This document shows positions 34,328 through 43,324 of a DNA stretch of 64,000 nt, one piece after another. Each line of letters opens with the position of its first letter. Within the stretch, counting starts at the first letter, position 1. The stretch spans positions 1 through 64,000 of the forward strand of contig NZ_FNAD01000008.1 of the NCBI RefSeq assembly GCF_900101745.1. The letters are read 5' to 3'. Both the position numbers and the translations under genes were made by a program. Under the pieces are notes generated by a model, which saw only the letters and a list, made by a program, of their open reading frames with translations, made no database searches and was not told the DNA's origin. This DNA is from Glycomyces harbinensis (GTDB taxonomy: Bacteria > Actinomycetota > Actinomycetes > Mycobacteriales > Micromonosporaceae).

Positions 34328-35530
34328 GTGTTCTCAATCGGCATCGTCGGCGCCGGGCAGTTCGCCGGCGCCTTCGCGAAACTGTTCAACGCCCACCCCG
34401 GGGTCTCGCGCGTCACCGTCACCGACCTCCTCCCCGAGCGCTCCGCGAACCTCGTCGGCGAGCTCGGCCTGGCGGGCGTGGCAGAGGACTTCGACGCGAT
34501 GCTCGCCTCGGACGTGGACGCCGTCGCGGTCTTCACCCAGCGGTGGACCCACGGGCCGCTCGTGGTGCGGGCGCTGCGCGCGGGCAAGCACGTCTACTCC
34601 GCCGTGCCGATGGCGTTCACGGTCGAGGAGATCGGCGCGATCATCGACGCGGTCAAGGAGACCGGCCTCACCTACATGATGGGCGAGACCAGCTTCTACC
34701 ACCCGGCCACGGTGCTCGCCAGGCAGAAGGCGGCCGAGGGCGCGTTCGGGCGCCTCTTCTACGCCGAGGGCGACTACGTGCACGACATGGACCACGGCTT
34801 CTACGCCGCCTACCAGTACAGCGGCGGTCCCGAGTGGAAGCGCACCGCGAGCTTCCCGCCGCTGAAGTACCCCACCCACGCCATCGGCGGCGTGCTCGGC
34901 GCCTGGAACACGCACGCCGTCAGCGTGAGCGCCGTGGGCGTGCACGACCAGCGCGGCGACGGCGTGTTCGACGCGGCCGTGAGCATGTTCGCCAACGACT
35001 TCTCCAACGCCACCGCGCTGTTCGAGACGGCGGACGGCGGCAGTATGCGCACCAACGAGTTCCGCCGCGTGGGCCTCGCGAACAACGTCCCCGAGTCGCG
35101 GTTCACGTTCTACGGCACCGAGGGCATCCTCGAGCAGAGCGCCCTCGCCACGGTGTGGCACGACCGGTCCGGTCCGCTGAACGACCTCACCGACCTGGTG
35201 CGTCCCGGCTGGGCGAGCGGCGCCGACGACCCCGTGCTGGCCGGCGTGGACCCGAAGCTGCACGACTCGTTCATCTCCGGGCACGCGCCGGTGCACGACA
35301 CGTCCGCGCTCCCGGTCGAGTTCAAGGGCCTCGGCAACGGCCACATGGGCAGCCACCAGCTGCTCGTGCACGATTTCGTGTCCGCGGTGAACGACCGGCG
35401 GCTGCCGAGCGTCAACGCCTGGGTGGCCGCGCGGTACACGCTGCCGGGCGTCGTGGCCCACGAGTCCGCGCTGCGCGGCGGCGAACGCCTCCGGATCGAG
35501 GACTTCGGGGACGCGCCGGGCGTCGCCTAG
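34328..35530 (+). CDS. Gfo/Idh/MocA-family oxidoreductase
   Basis: NAD(P)-dependent sugar or inositol dehydrogenase family protein of 400 residues. It opens with the Rossmann motif GIVGAGQFAGAFAKLF, has a GKHVYSAVPMAFTVEE segment near 92-107 (the family's EKP-like position, here changed to AVP), and a C-terminal alpha/beta domain with a possible metal or substrate site YVHDMDHGFY. The GTG is preceded by AAGGAG at 7 nt. The loss of the lysine in the usual EKP motif is odd and may mean altered chemistry. Regulation by the divergent AraC protein is likely. Confidence 0.85.
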   Translation: MFSIGIVGAGQFAGAFAKLFNAHPGVSRVTVTDLLPERSANLVGELGLAGVAEDFDAMLASDVDAVAVFTQRWTHGPLVVRALRAGKHVYSAVPMAFTVEEIGAIIDAVKETGLTYMMGETSFYHPATVLARQKAAEGAFGRLFYAEGDYVHDMDHGFYAAYQYSGGPEWKRTASFPPLKYPTHAIGGVLGAWNTHAVSVSAVGVHDQRGDGVFDAAVSMFANDFSNATALFETADGGSMRTNEFRRVGLANNVPESRFTFYGTEGILEQSALATVWHDRSGPLNDLTDLVRPGWASGADDPVLAGVDPKLHDSFISGHAPVHDTSALPVEFKGLGNGHMGSHQLLVHDFVSAVNDRRLPSVNAWVAARYTLPGVVAHESALRGGERLRIEDFGDAPGVA

Positions 35531-35558
35531 GTCTGTCCCGGTCGGCGGGGGCCGGGGT

Positions 35559-36398
35559 TCAGTGGGGCAGTGAGGCCGCGACGGCGGCGAGCAGCCGCAG
35601 CTTCTCGTGGCTCTCGCTGCCGGGGACGGCCGTGTAGACCAGCAGCGAGTGGGCGTGGCCGGGGTCGACGAGGCGCTGGCAGTGGAGTTCGAGGGCGCCG
35701 ACCTCGGGGTGGACGAAGTGCTTGACCTGGTCGGGCCGTACGCCCACCTCGTGGTCGGCCCAGAGGCGCCGGAACTCCTCGCTGCGGTCGAGCAGCAGGT
35801 CGGCGAGGTGGGCGGCGCGGGAGTCGGGGCCGCGCAGCGTCAGGATCTCGCGCAGCCCCGAGGCGTACATGCGGCTCAGGAAGGCGTGCTGGTCCGGGGC
35901 GTAGAGGCGGCGCGTGGCGGGTTCGGTGAACCACCGGTAGCCGAGGCTGCGCTCGGGACCGGCGTAGGCGGTCGAGTCGCCGGTGAGGGCGACGCCCAGC
36001 GGCGTCTGCTTCAGGGTCTCGCCGAGTTCGGTGACGATCTCGGCGGGCGTGTCGTCGAGGCGGTCGAGGACGCGCAGGAGCCCGGGGCTGATGTGCTCGC
36101 CCACCACCCCGCTCGCCGGGGGCTGGTGCCCGGCGAGGCGGAACATGTGGTCGCGCTCCAGGTGCGACAGGTGCAGGCCCTGGGCGATCGAGGCGAGCAT
36201 CTGCTCCGAGGGCTGGGGCCCGCGCCGGCGCTCCAGCCGGGCGTAGTAGTCGACCGACATGTGGCACAGCAGCGCGACCTCTTCGCGGCGCAGGCCGCTG
36301 GTCCTGCGGCGGAAGCCGCGCGGCAGGCCGACGTCCTCGGGTTGCAGCGCCTCGCGGCGCATGCGGAGGAACTCGGCGAGTCCGGTGCGGTCGATCAC
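35559..36398 (-). CDS. XRE-family regulator with MmyB-like ligand domain
   Basis: A 279-residue regulator. Residues about 10-75 form a Cro/CI helix-turn-helix (RRTSGLRREEVALLCHMSVDYYARLERRRG), and residues 100-270 form the MmyB-like domain, including WFTEPATRRLY and the HPEVGALELHCQRL segment near the end. This type is abundant in actinomycetes; fatty-acid-like ligands have been proposed. The GTG has AAGGGGG 8 nt upstream. It lies between two unrelated genes, and the target is not evident. About 216 bp without any feature separate it from the lacI gene. Confidence 0.87.
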   Translation of the reverse strand: MIDRTGLAEFLRMRREALQPEDVGLPRGFRRRTSGLRREEVALLCHMSVDYYARLERRRGPQPSEQMLASIAQGLHLSHLERDHMFRLAGHQPPASGVVGEHISPGLLRVLDRLDDTPAEIVTELGETLKQTPLGVALTGDSTAYAGPERSLGYRWFTEPATRRLYAPDQHAFLSRMYASGLREILTLRGPDSRAAHLADLLLDRSEEFRRLWADHEVGVRPDQVKHFVHPEVGALELHCQRLVDPGHAHSLLVYTAVPGSESHEKLRLLAAVAASLPH

Positions 36399-36614
36399 GG
36401 CGTGCCCCCTTCGGTCTGACCCATGTATACCGGCGGCGGCCGGGCGCAGCCACGGCCTGGCGATCCCCCCTTCGGCGCTGCCCGATTCCGGGGCGGCCTG
36501 CGCGGCCGCGGATCGGGAGGCCCTGGAGGGTCGCCGCGGCGTCCGCGGCGGCGGTGACCGGCAGCCGGTGGAACGGGTCGGCGCGCTCGATCGATTCGCC
36601 ACGCGCCCTGCGCC

Positions 36615-37673
36615 TCAGGTACGTCGCCCACCGGGCGGCGGGATCTCGCCGCTGCCCCGCACGATCAGGGTGGTGCCCACGACGACGCGCTGCGAGGGGG
36701 CGTCGTCGCCGTCGAGCCGCTCGAAGATCCGCTCGGCGGCGATGCGGCCGAGGTCTTCGGGGTGCTGGGCGATGACGGTGACGCCCGGTTCGAGGAGGTC
36801 GGCGAGTTCGACGTCGTCGAAGCCGACGAGCGCGGTGTCGCGGTGGCGCCCGCGTTCGCGCAGCGCGTGCAGCGCCCCGATCGTGATGAGGTTCTGGGCG
36901 CTGAACACGGCGGTGGGCGGGTTGGGCCCGTCGAGCAGCCGCAGCAGCGCTTCGCGCGCGGTGCCCTGGTCGTGCAGGTCCTCGATCACGGGTGCATCGT
37001 CGGCGGGGACGGCGGCGCGGTCGAGGGCGTCGAGGAAGCCGCGGCGGCGTTCGCGCGCGGTCTGGATGCTGTGGAGGTCGCCCAGGTAGGCGATGCGCCG
37101 GTGTCCGTGCGCGAGCAGGTGTTCGACGGCTCTGGCCGCGCCGCCGGCGTTGTCGCTGACCACGGCGTCGGTCTCGATGCCCGACGGCTCCCGGTCGACG
37201 AACACGACCGGGGTGCCGTGCCGCAGTTCGGGCTCCAGGTAGGTCTGGTCGGCGGTCGCGGTGGTGAGGATGAGCCCGTCGACGCGTCGGCGCAGGAACG
37301 CGGCCACCGCTTCCCGCTCGCGCTGGGGGTCGTCGTCGAGGCTGGAAGCGAACACGGCGACGCCGCGCTCGGCCGCGGCGTCCTCGACCGCGCGGTGGAC
37401 CGCGCCGGAGAAGGGGTTGTCGACGCTGCCGACGAGCAGCCCGAGGGTCCGGGTGCGGCGGTCGGCGCGCCGGAGGTTGCCGGCGTGCAGGTCGGGCTGG
37501 TAGTCCAGGGCGCGGGCGGCGTCGAGCACCCGCTGGGTGGTCTGGGGGGTGACGTTCGGTTCGCCGTTGATGACCCGGGAGACGGTCTTGATGCCGACGC
37601 CGGCGAGCTCCGCGACCTGTCGCATGGTGGCGCGGGGGCGGCTGCCCGCATCCCGCGCTGACAACGATGTCAC
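36615..37673 (-). CDS. LacI-family repressor of the fructose-type ABC operon
   Basis: LacI/GalR regulator of 352 residues. The N-terminal headpiece has MRQVAELAGVGIKTVSRVINGEPNVTPQT, followed by a periplasmic-binding-protein-like sensor domain with GLLVGSVDNPFSGAV and GFDDVELADLLEPGVTVI. The GTG is fixed by GGAGG 7 nt upstream. It is divergent from a sugar ABC operon. Two copies of the same operator are visible: one at its own start codon and one just upstream of the transporter genes. This predicts repression of both directions until fructose or its phosphate binds. Confidence 0.92.
   Translation of the reverse strand: MTSLSARDAGSRPRATMRQVAELAGVGIKTVSRVINGEPNVTPQTTQRVLDAARALDYQPDLHAGNLRRADRRTRTLGLLVGSVDNPFSGAVHRAVEDAAAERGVAVFASSLDDDPQREREAVAAFLRRRVDGLILTTATADQTYLEPELRHGTPVVFVDREPSGIETDAVVSDNAGGAARAVEHLLAHGHRRIAYLGDLHSIQTARERRRGFLDALDRAAVPADDAPVIEDLHDQGTAREALLRLLDGPNPPTAVFSAQNLITIGALHALRERGRHRDTALVGFDDVELADLLEPGVTVIAQHPEDLGRIAAERIFERLDGDDAPSQRVVVGTTLIVRGSGEIPPPGGRRT
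37659..37672. promoter_or_regulatory. LacI operator copy 1 (at lacI start)
   Basis: TGACA-ACGA-TGTCA inverted repeat covering the GTG start codon of lacI. It is the reverse complement of the core of the copy at 37736-37751, which supports a true operator pair with autoregulation. Confidence 0.75.
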
Positions 37674-37700
37674 GAATTGACCTCCAGAAATCGACTGGGC

Positions 37701-37751
37701 TTGACGATACACGCTCGCATGCTCTAGAACTAGATTTGACATCGTTGTCAA
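37701..37751 (+). promoter_or_regulatory. promoter and LacI operator copy 2 of the sugar ABC operon
   Basis: TTGACG at 37701 and TAGAAC at 37725 (18-bp spacer) or TAGATT at 37731 are the possible promoter boxes. TTGACA-TCGT-TGTCAA at 37736-37751 is the operator, with the same core as the copy in lacI. It ends 37 bp before the binding-protein ATG. The two operators are about 78 bp apart, suitable for looping. Confidence 0.7.
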
Positions 37752-37788
37752 TCAGGCGGCGGTGCCGACCTTCAGAGGAGATTCACCG

Positions 37789-38871
37789 ATGAATCGCAAT
37801 CGACACGGCGGCCTCCGCCGGACCCTCGTGGCCACCGGCGCGCTCACGATCGGCGCGGCCCTCGCGCTGACCGGGTGCGGTTCCGGCGACGGATCCGACG
37901 CGGACGCCGTCGGCGTCACGCTCATCGTCAAGACCACCGCCAACCCCTTCTTCGTGTCCATGCAGGAGGGCGCCGAAGCCGCCGCAGAGGAGGCCGGCGT
38001 CGAACTCACCCTCGCGGCGGGACGCGAGGACGGCGACGAGGACACCCAGATCCAGGCGATCGAGAACGCCGTCTCCCGCGGCGACAAGGGCATCCTCATC
38101 ACCCCCAACGGACCGGGCGTCGAAGACGCGCTCATCCAGGCGCGCGACGCGGGCCTGTACGTCATCGCCCTGGACACGCCGCCGTCCGACCCCGAGGCGG
38201 TCGACATCACCTTCGCGACCGACAACTTCCTCGCCGGGCAGCGCATCGGCGAGTGGACCGCCGCCCAGCTCGGCGGCGACCGGGCCGTCATCGCCATGAT
38301 CGACCTGTTCGACGACAAGGTCGTCTCGGTCGACGTCCAGCGGGACCAGGGCTTCCTGGACGGCATGGGGATCGACGTGGCCGACCCCGCCGCCTACGGC
38401 GACGAGGCGGAGACCGGCCGGTACTCGGGCGGCGAGTACGAGATCGTCGGACACGAGGCCTCCCAGGGGGCCGAGGACGGCGGACGCACCGCGGCCGAGA
38501 ACCTCCTGTCGATCAACCCCGACATCAACGTCGTCTACACGATCAACGAACCGGCCGCCTACGGCGCGTACGAGGCCTTCGAGGCCGCCGGCGCCACCGA
38601 CGACCTCATCGTCGCCTCCGTCGACGGCGGATGCGCCGGCGTCGCGGCGGTGACCGAGGGCGTCATCTCGGCCACCAGCCAGCAGTACCCGGTGCGCATG
38701 GCCGAACTCGGCGTGGAGGCGATCCACGCGCTCGCGACCACCGGCGAGGCCCCCGAGACCTCCGAAGGCCTCGACTTCTTCGACACCGGCGTCGAGCTGG
38801 TCACCGACCAGCCGCACGAGGGCATCGAGTCGATCACCTCCACCGAGGCGACCGACGTCTGCTGGGGCTAG
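37789..38871 (+). CDS. frcB: sugar ABC transporter binding lipoprotein, fructose (FrcB) type
   Basis: Ribose/fructose-type (CUT2) periplasmic-binding protein of 360 residues. The signal ends in the lipobox LTGC near residue 29. The mature part has KTTANPFFVSMQEGAE and the ITPNGPGVEDALIQARDAGLYVIALD segment of the FrcB-like clade. AGAGGAG lies 8 nt before the ATG. Gene order binding protein, permease, ATPase, kinase matches the frcBCAK fructose operon of rhizobia. Fructose is therefore the favoured ligand, but ribose or another sugar is not excluded. Confidence 0.82.
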   Translation: MNRNRHGGLRRTLVATGALTIGAALALTGCGSGDGSDADAVGVTLIVKTTANPFFVSMQEGAEAAAEEAGVELTLAAGREDGDEDTQIQAIENAVSRGDKGILITPNGPGVEDALIQARDAGLYVIALDTPPSDPEAVDITFATDNFLAGQRIGEWTAAQLGGDRAVIAMIDLFDDKVVSVDVQRDQGFLDGMGIDVADPAAYGDEAETGRYSGGEYEIVGHEASQGAEDGGRTAAENLLSINPDINVVYTINEPAAYGAYEAFEAAGATDDLIVASVDGGCAGVAAVTEGVISATSQQYPVRMAELGVEAIHALATTGEAPETSEGLDFFDTGVELVTDQPHEGIESITSTEATDVCWG

Positions 38872-38903
38872 GTCCCGGACGTCCTGAGAACATCGGAGCA
38901 CAC

Positions 38904-39938
38904 GTGAATCAGCACGCCACCGCCTCGCCCGGGCCCGACCTGGCCGAGGAGTTCCTCGACCGGTCGACGCCCCTGAGCGCGATCCGCAACCTCCTGCACC
39001 GCCACCCGGCGATCAGCCCGGCCATCGTCCTCATCGCCGCCGTCGCCGTGTTCGGCGGCCTCAACGAGCGCTTCCTCGAACCGTCCAACCTGTCGCTGGT
39101 GAGCCAGCAGGTCGCGGTGGTCGGGACGCTCGCCCTGGCCCAGACCCTCATCATCCTCACCGCCGGCATCGACCTGTCGGTCGGCGCGGTCATGGTGCTC
39201 GGCTCCATGGTGGTCGCGCAGACCACCGTGCAGAACGGGGTGCCCGCGCCGGTCGGCCTCGGGCTCGGCCTGGCGGTCGGACTCGGCGCGGGCGCGGCCA
39301 ACGGCTTCCTGGTCACCAGGCTGAAGCTGCCGCCGTTCATCGTCACCCTGGGATCGCTCAACATCTTCTTGGCCCTGACGCTGCTGTACTCGGGCGGCGC
39401 GACCGTCCGCGGCGGGGACATGCCAGCCCTGCTGACGCTGACCGGCGAGACCTTCGCCGTCGGCGGCGTCAACATCACCGTCGGGGTCGTGATGATGCTG
39501 GTCCTCTACATCGCACTGGCGCTGATCCTCCAGGGCACGGCGTGGGGCCGGCACGTGTACGCGGCCGGCGACGACCCGGAGGCCGCGCGCCTGGCGGGCA
39601 TCAGGGTGCAGCGGGTGCTGGCGAGCGTCTACCTCGCGGCCGGGGCGATCCTCGCCGTCGCCGCGTGGATCCAGATCGGACGGTCCAACGCGGCCTCGCC
39701 GAACACCGGCGTCGACCTGAACCTCGACTCGATCACCGCCGTGGTGATCGGCGGGACGAGCCTGTTCGGCGGGCGCGGCACCGTCTGGGGGACGCTCCTG
39801 GGCGCGCTCATCGTCGGGGTCTTCCGCAACGGGCTGTCCCTGGTCGGCGTCGACGTCCTGTGGCAGACCTTCGCGGTCGGCGTGCTCGTCATCGCCGCCG
39901 TCTCGATCGACCAGTGGATCCGAAAGGCACGCAAATGA
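38904..39938 (+). CDS. frcC: sugar ABC transporter permease, FrcC type
   Basis: CUT2 permease of 344 residues with about ten helices. LTAGIDLSVGAVMVLGSMV near 82-100 is the diagnostic CUT2 motif, and VIGGTSLFGGRGTVWGTLLGALI near 280 is the conserved second one. A polar N-terminal tail of about 35 residues precedes the first helix. The GTG has GGAG 5 nt upstream. It ends in an ATGA overlap with the ATPase gene. Confidence 0.88.
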   Translation: MNQHATASPGPDLAEEFLDRSTPLSAIRNLLHRHPAISPAIVLIAAVAVFGGLNERFLEPSNLSLVSQQVAVVGTLALAQTLIILTAGIDLSVGAVMVLGSMVVAQTTVQNGVPAPVGLGLGLAVGLGAGAANGFLVTRLKLPPFIVTLGSLNIFLALTLLYSGGATVRGGDMPALLTLTGETFAVGGVNITVGVVMMLVLYIALALILQGTAWGRHVYAAGDDPEAARLAGIRVQRVLASVYLAAGAILAVAAWIQIGRSNAASPNTGVDLNLDSITAVVIGGTSLFGGRGTVWGTLLGALIVGVFRNGLSLVGVDVLWQTFAVGVLVIAAVSIDQWIRKARK

Positions 39939-40723
39939 GCACCGACGGCACCGGCTCCGGCGAGCCGATCCTGCAGGCGACGGGCCTGGTCAAGACCTAC
40001 GGTCGCGTCGTCGGCCTCGACGGCGTGGACTTGGAGCTCTACCCGGGCGAGGTGCTGGCCGTCATCGGCGACAACGGCGCCGGCAAGTCCACCCTGATCA
40101 AATGCCTCACCGGCGCCGAGATCCCCGACGAGGGCACGATCCGGCTCGAAGGGCGGCAGGTGCACTTCAAGCGGCCCCAGGACGCCCGCGCGCACGGTAT
40201 CGAGACGGTGTACCAGACCCTCGCGGTCTCCCCCGCGCTCGACGTCGCCGCGAACCTGTTCCTGGGCCGCGAACTGCGCAAGCCCGGTCCGCTGGGGACG
40301 GTCCTGCGCGTGATCGACAGGAAGCGGATGCGCCAGCGCGCCGAGGAGGAGCTCGCCGAGATGGGCATCACCACACTGCAGGACGTGACCGTCCCGGTCG
40401 AGAACCTCTCGGGCGGGCAGCGCCAGGCCGTGGCGGTCGCCCGGGCGGCGGCCTTCGGCTCGAAGGTGGTCGTGCTCGACGAGCCGACCGCCGCCCTCGG
40501 GGTGCGCGAGTCGCAGCAGGTCCTGGAGATGATCGCGAGCCTGCGCGACCGGGGCGTCCCGGTCATCCTGATCTCGCACGACATGCCGCAGGTCTTCGAG
40601 GTGGCCGACCGCATCCACGTCCAGCGGCTCGGCAAGCGCGCGGCCACGATCACGCCGCGGACGCACTCGATGACCGACGCGGTGGCGATCATGACCGGCG
40701 CGATGCGGGAGGACGTGCGTTGA
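39935..40723 (+). CDS. frcA: sugar ABC transporter ATPase, FrcA type
   Basis: ABC ATPase of 262 residues. Walker A GDNGAGKST near 45-53, signature LSGGQRQAVAVARAA near 155, Walker B VVVLDEPTAALG and the ISHD switch are all intact. Most CUT2 importers use a double-length ATPase of about 500 residues; this is a single-domain form, as in FrcA, so the transporter should use a homodimer. It overlaps the permease gene by 4 bp and the kinase gene by 4 bp (TTGA). Confidence 0.9.
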   Translation: MSTDGTGSGEPILQATGLVKTYGRVVGLDGVDLELYPGEVLAVIGDNGAGKSTLIKCLTGAEIPDEGTIRLEGRQVHFKRPQDARAHGIETVYQTLAVSPALDVAANLFLGRELRKPGPLGTVLRVIDRKRMRQRAEEELAEMGITTLQDVTVPVENLSGGQRQAVAVARAAAFGSKVVVLDEPTAALGVRESQQVLEMIASLRDRGVPVILISHDMPQVFEVADRIHVQRLGKRAATITPRTHSMTDAVAIMTGAMREDVR

Positions 40724-41640
40724 TCGGCGTCGTCGGCGAAGCGCTGATCGACCTGGTGGTCGCCGAATCCGACCCGTCCCGGCCGGTGGCGCACCCGGGC
40801 GGCAGCCCGATGAACGTGGCGGTCACCTTGGGGCGCTTGGAAACGCCGGTGGCGTTCCTCGGACGCCTGTCCGGCGACGCGTTCGGCGACCTGCTCCGGG
40901 GACACCTGGAGTCGTCGGGGGTCGACCTGCGATGGTCGGTGGACGCATCGGAGCCGACCAGCCTGGCGGTCGTGTCGGTCGCCCCCGGCGGCGGCGCGGA
41001 CTACTCCTTCCACGTCCACCGGACCGCCGACTGGCAGTGGTCGGCCGCCGAGCTGGCCGCCGCGCCGGGCTTCGACGCCGTGCACGCCGGATCGCTCGGC
41101 CTGGCGCTCGAACCCGGCGGCCCGGTGGTCGAGACGTGGCTCGAGGGGCTCGGCGGATCGACCACGATCAGCCTGGACCCCAACGTGCGACCGGAGCTCC
41201 TGGGCGACCGGGACCGGTACCTGGCGCGATGGGAGCGGTGGCTGTCGTTCGCCGACCTCGTCAAGATCTCGGACGAGGACCTGGAGTGGATCCGGCCCGG
41301 CTGCGACGCCGCCGAACTGGCGCGCGGCTGGATCGACCGCGGGCGCCGCCTCGTCGTCGTGACCCGCGGCGGCGACGGCTCGCGGGTGTTCGGGCGCGGC
41401 TACGAGTTCACGGTGGCGGCACACCGCGCGGTCATCGTCGACACCGTCGGCGCGGGCGACTCCTTCAGCGGCGGCCTGCTGCACTGGCTGGACCGGGCCG
41501 ATCGGCTCCGACCGGACAGGCTGGCGGGCCTCCGCGAGAGCGAGGCCCGCGAGGCGGTCGAGTTCGCCTCCGCGGTCGCCGCCGCGACCTGCTCGCGCGC
41601 CGGGGCGAATCCGCCGCGCCGCACCGAACTGTCGGTCTGA
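40720..41640 (+). CDS. PfkB-family carbohydrate kinase, probable fructokinase
   Basis: Ribokinase-like sugar kinase of 306 residues. The start GVVGEALIDLVV, the substrate motif HPGGSPMNVAVTLGRL near 25-40 and the C-terminal DTVGAGDSFSGGLL with the catalytic aspartate are typical of fructokinases. I choose the TTG because GGGAGG lies 7 nt upstream and the stop of the ATPase gene overlaps it. It would phosphorylate the sugar imported by the preceding genes. It corresponds in position to frcK. Confidence 0.87.
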   Translation: MIGVVGEALIDLVVAESDPSRPVAHPGGSPMNVAVTLGRLETPVAFLGRLSGDAFGDLLRGHLESSGVDLRWSVDASEPTSLAVVSVAPGGGADYSFHVHRTADWQWSAAELAAAPGFDAVHAGSLGLALEPGGPVVETWLEGLGGSTTISLDPNVRPELLGDRDRYLARWERWLSFADLVKISDEDLEWIRPGCDAAELARGWIDRGRRLVVVTRGGDGSRVFGRGYEFTVAAHRAVIVDTVGAGDSFSGGLLHWLDRADRLRPDRLAGLRESEAREAVEFASAVAAATCSRAGANPPRRTELSV

Positions 41641-41663
41641 GCGAGGATTCGCAGGCACGGCGA

Positions 41664-41702
41664 GGGCCGCTCCGCATGACCGGTGGTCATGCGGAGCGGC
41701 CC
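41664..41702. terminator. strong bidirectional hairpin terminator
   Basis: Perfect 18-bp arms (41664-41681 and 41685-41702) with a 3-nt loop, between the convergent sugar kinase and fructanase genes. It is the strongest hairpin in the window. Confidence 0.88.
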
Positions 41703-41721
41703 GCTGCGACGTGGTCCGCGA

Positions 41722-43257
41722 TCAGGCGATCGGGGCGAACTCGGTGACGGTGAGGCCGTTGAAGACCGCCGGGCCGCCGTCGGTGAAGAGGGCGAGGCCC
41801 TCGTGGGCCGGGTCGGGGAACACCAGGCTGGTGTGGACGTACCGGCCGTCGTCGATGAACACCTCGGCGGAGAGGTTGTCGACCAGGATGCGCAGGTCGA
41901 CCTCGCGCGGGCCGGAGTCGAACGGCGTCCTGCTCTCGGTCCACCTGGCGTCGGGGTTGGGGGTGTTGCCCCGGTTGAGGTAGGCGTAGCCGCCGGCGGC
42001 GTAGACGCCGGCGTCGATGTGCCGCAGCCCGTCGTCCGAGCGCCGCAACTGGAAGCCGATGTTGTTCACCTGGTCCCAGGTGACGCGGGCCCGGACCTCG
42101 TAGGCCCTCCCCCGGTAGTCGACCACCGCATGGCCGTCGACCGTGACGTTCCCCAGCTCGACGGTCCGAAAGGCCCGGTCGGCGAGCGTCCGGACCGGGG
42201 TCGAGAGCAGCACGGCCTCGTCGTCGTGCCAGTGGAGCGCGATCTCGCGCACGATGGAGTCGGTGCCGTTGAACCCGTCCGCCTCCCACGACGGGGTCTT
42301 GTCCGCGTAGTCCCAGTGGTTCATCCACCCGATGGCGTAGCGGGTCCGCGGGTCGACCGCGCCGCCGTCCCACCGCTCCCAGGTGACGGCGCCGTACCAG
42401 TCCCATCCGTGGTCGAGCCACTTCGGATCCGCCTGGTCGGCGACGAAGGCCGTGCCGTTCCACTCGCCGGTCCAGTAGGCGTAGGTCGCGGGCCCGCCCG
42501 AGCCCTTGGTGTTGGCGCTGGCGCCGAGCACCCACCGGCCTGGCCCGTTGTCCGACGCCATCCAGAACAGGTCCGGGCATTCGATGACGCCGATGCCCTG
42601 CTTGATGAAGCCGTCGGTGTACGTCCAGCCCTTGAGGTCGGCGGAGACGTAGAAGCCGATCTTGTCGCCCTCGGCGAGGGCCATGACCCACTGCGAGCGC
42701 TCGGCGTCCCAGATGACCTTGGGGTCGCGGAAGTCGACCACGCCGGGGTTGGGGAGCACGGCCGGCTCGTGCCGCTCGAACGTGCGGCCGCCGTCGGTGG
42801 AGTGGAAGAGGAACTGCGCCTGGCGGTTCGGGGCGGTCGCGGTGCGGTCCTCCTGGGTGGCGAGCGCGATGACGGCGCCCGCGCCGAACCCGGCGGTGTC
42901 GTCCTCGTCCACGACCAGGCAGCCCGACCAGATCGACCCGTTCGGGTTCTCCTCCTTCGCGATGGCGGTGCCCAGGTCGTCGAAGGCGACGTTGTCGTCG
43001 GAGGCGACCAGGCGCCAGGAGGTGCCGGTCCCGGGCGCGGGGTAGTCCTTGTTGTAGAGGTAGTAGTAGTGGGTCTTCCCGTCGATGCGGATCGGCCGCT
43101 GCGGGTCGTTCTTCCAGTGGTCGGGGACGGAGAAGTGGTACACGGGCCGGTACGTCGCCTGTGCCGCGCCGGCCGCGCCGGCGGGGGCCGGGAGCATCGC
43201 CGTCGCGCCGCCGAGGCCGGCGGCCCGGATGAGGTTTCTTCTCGAGGTTCGAGGCAT
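41722..43257 (-). CDS. secreted GH32 fructanase (levanase/inulinase type)
   Basis: Glycoside hydrolase family 32 enzyme of 511 residues, probably exported by Tat: SRRNLIRAAG at residues 5-14, a hydrophobic stretch and an Ala-rich cleavage region. The catalytic triad motifs are nucleophile Asp51 in HWKNDPQRP, RDP at 177-179 and acid/base Glu226 in ECPDL. A C-terminal beta-sandwich module follows from about 350 (GFQLRRSDDG, AEVFIDDGRYVHTS). GGAG lies 5 nt before the ATG. It would cut levan, inulin or sucrose outside the cell and feed both adjacent transporters. Exact linkage preference is not visible. Confidence 0.88.
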   Translation of the reverse strand: MPRTSRRNLIRAAGLGGATAMLPAPAGAAGAAQATYRPVYHFSVPDHWKNDPQRPIRIDGKTHYYYLYNKDYPAPGTGTSWRLVASDDNVAFDDLGTAIAKEENPNGSIWSGCLVVDEDDTAGFGAGAVIALATQEDRTATAPNRQAQFLFHSTDGGRTFERHEPAVLPNPGVVDFRDPKVIWDAERSQWVMALAEGDKIGFYVSADLKGWTYTDGFIKQGIGVIECPDLFWMASDNGPGRWVLGASANTKGSGGPATYAYWTGEWNGTAFVADQADPKWLDHGWDWYGAVTWERWDGGAVDPRTRYAIGWMNHWDYADKTPSWEADGFNGTDSIVREIALHWHDDEAVLLSTPVRTLADRAFRTVELGNVTVDGHAVVDYRGRAYEVRARVTWDQVNNIGFQLRRSDDGLRHIDAGVYAAGGYAYLNRGNTPNPDARWTESRTPFDSGPREVDLRILVDNLSAEVFIDDGRYVHTSLVFPDPAHEGLALFTDGGPAVFNGLTVTEFAPIA

Positions 43258-43295
43258 CGTCGCTCCAAATCTGAGGCGGGGAACTGATGTCGATA

Positions 43296-43324
43296 AACGT
43301 AAAGAGTTAAAATAGTTAAATCAA
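43296..43324 (-). promoter_or_regulatory. fructanase promoter with GTTAA repeats
   Basis: On the minus strand TTGATT (43319-43324) and TACGTT (43296-43301) with a 17-bp spacer make a promoter 39 bp before the ATG. Four GTTAA direct repeats on the plus strand start at 43306, 43315, 43336 and 43348; two lie in the spacer. The upstream lacI operator also contains GTTAA half-sites, but here they are direct and not inverted. Confidence 0.5.
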
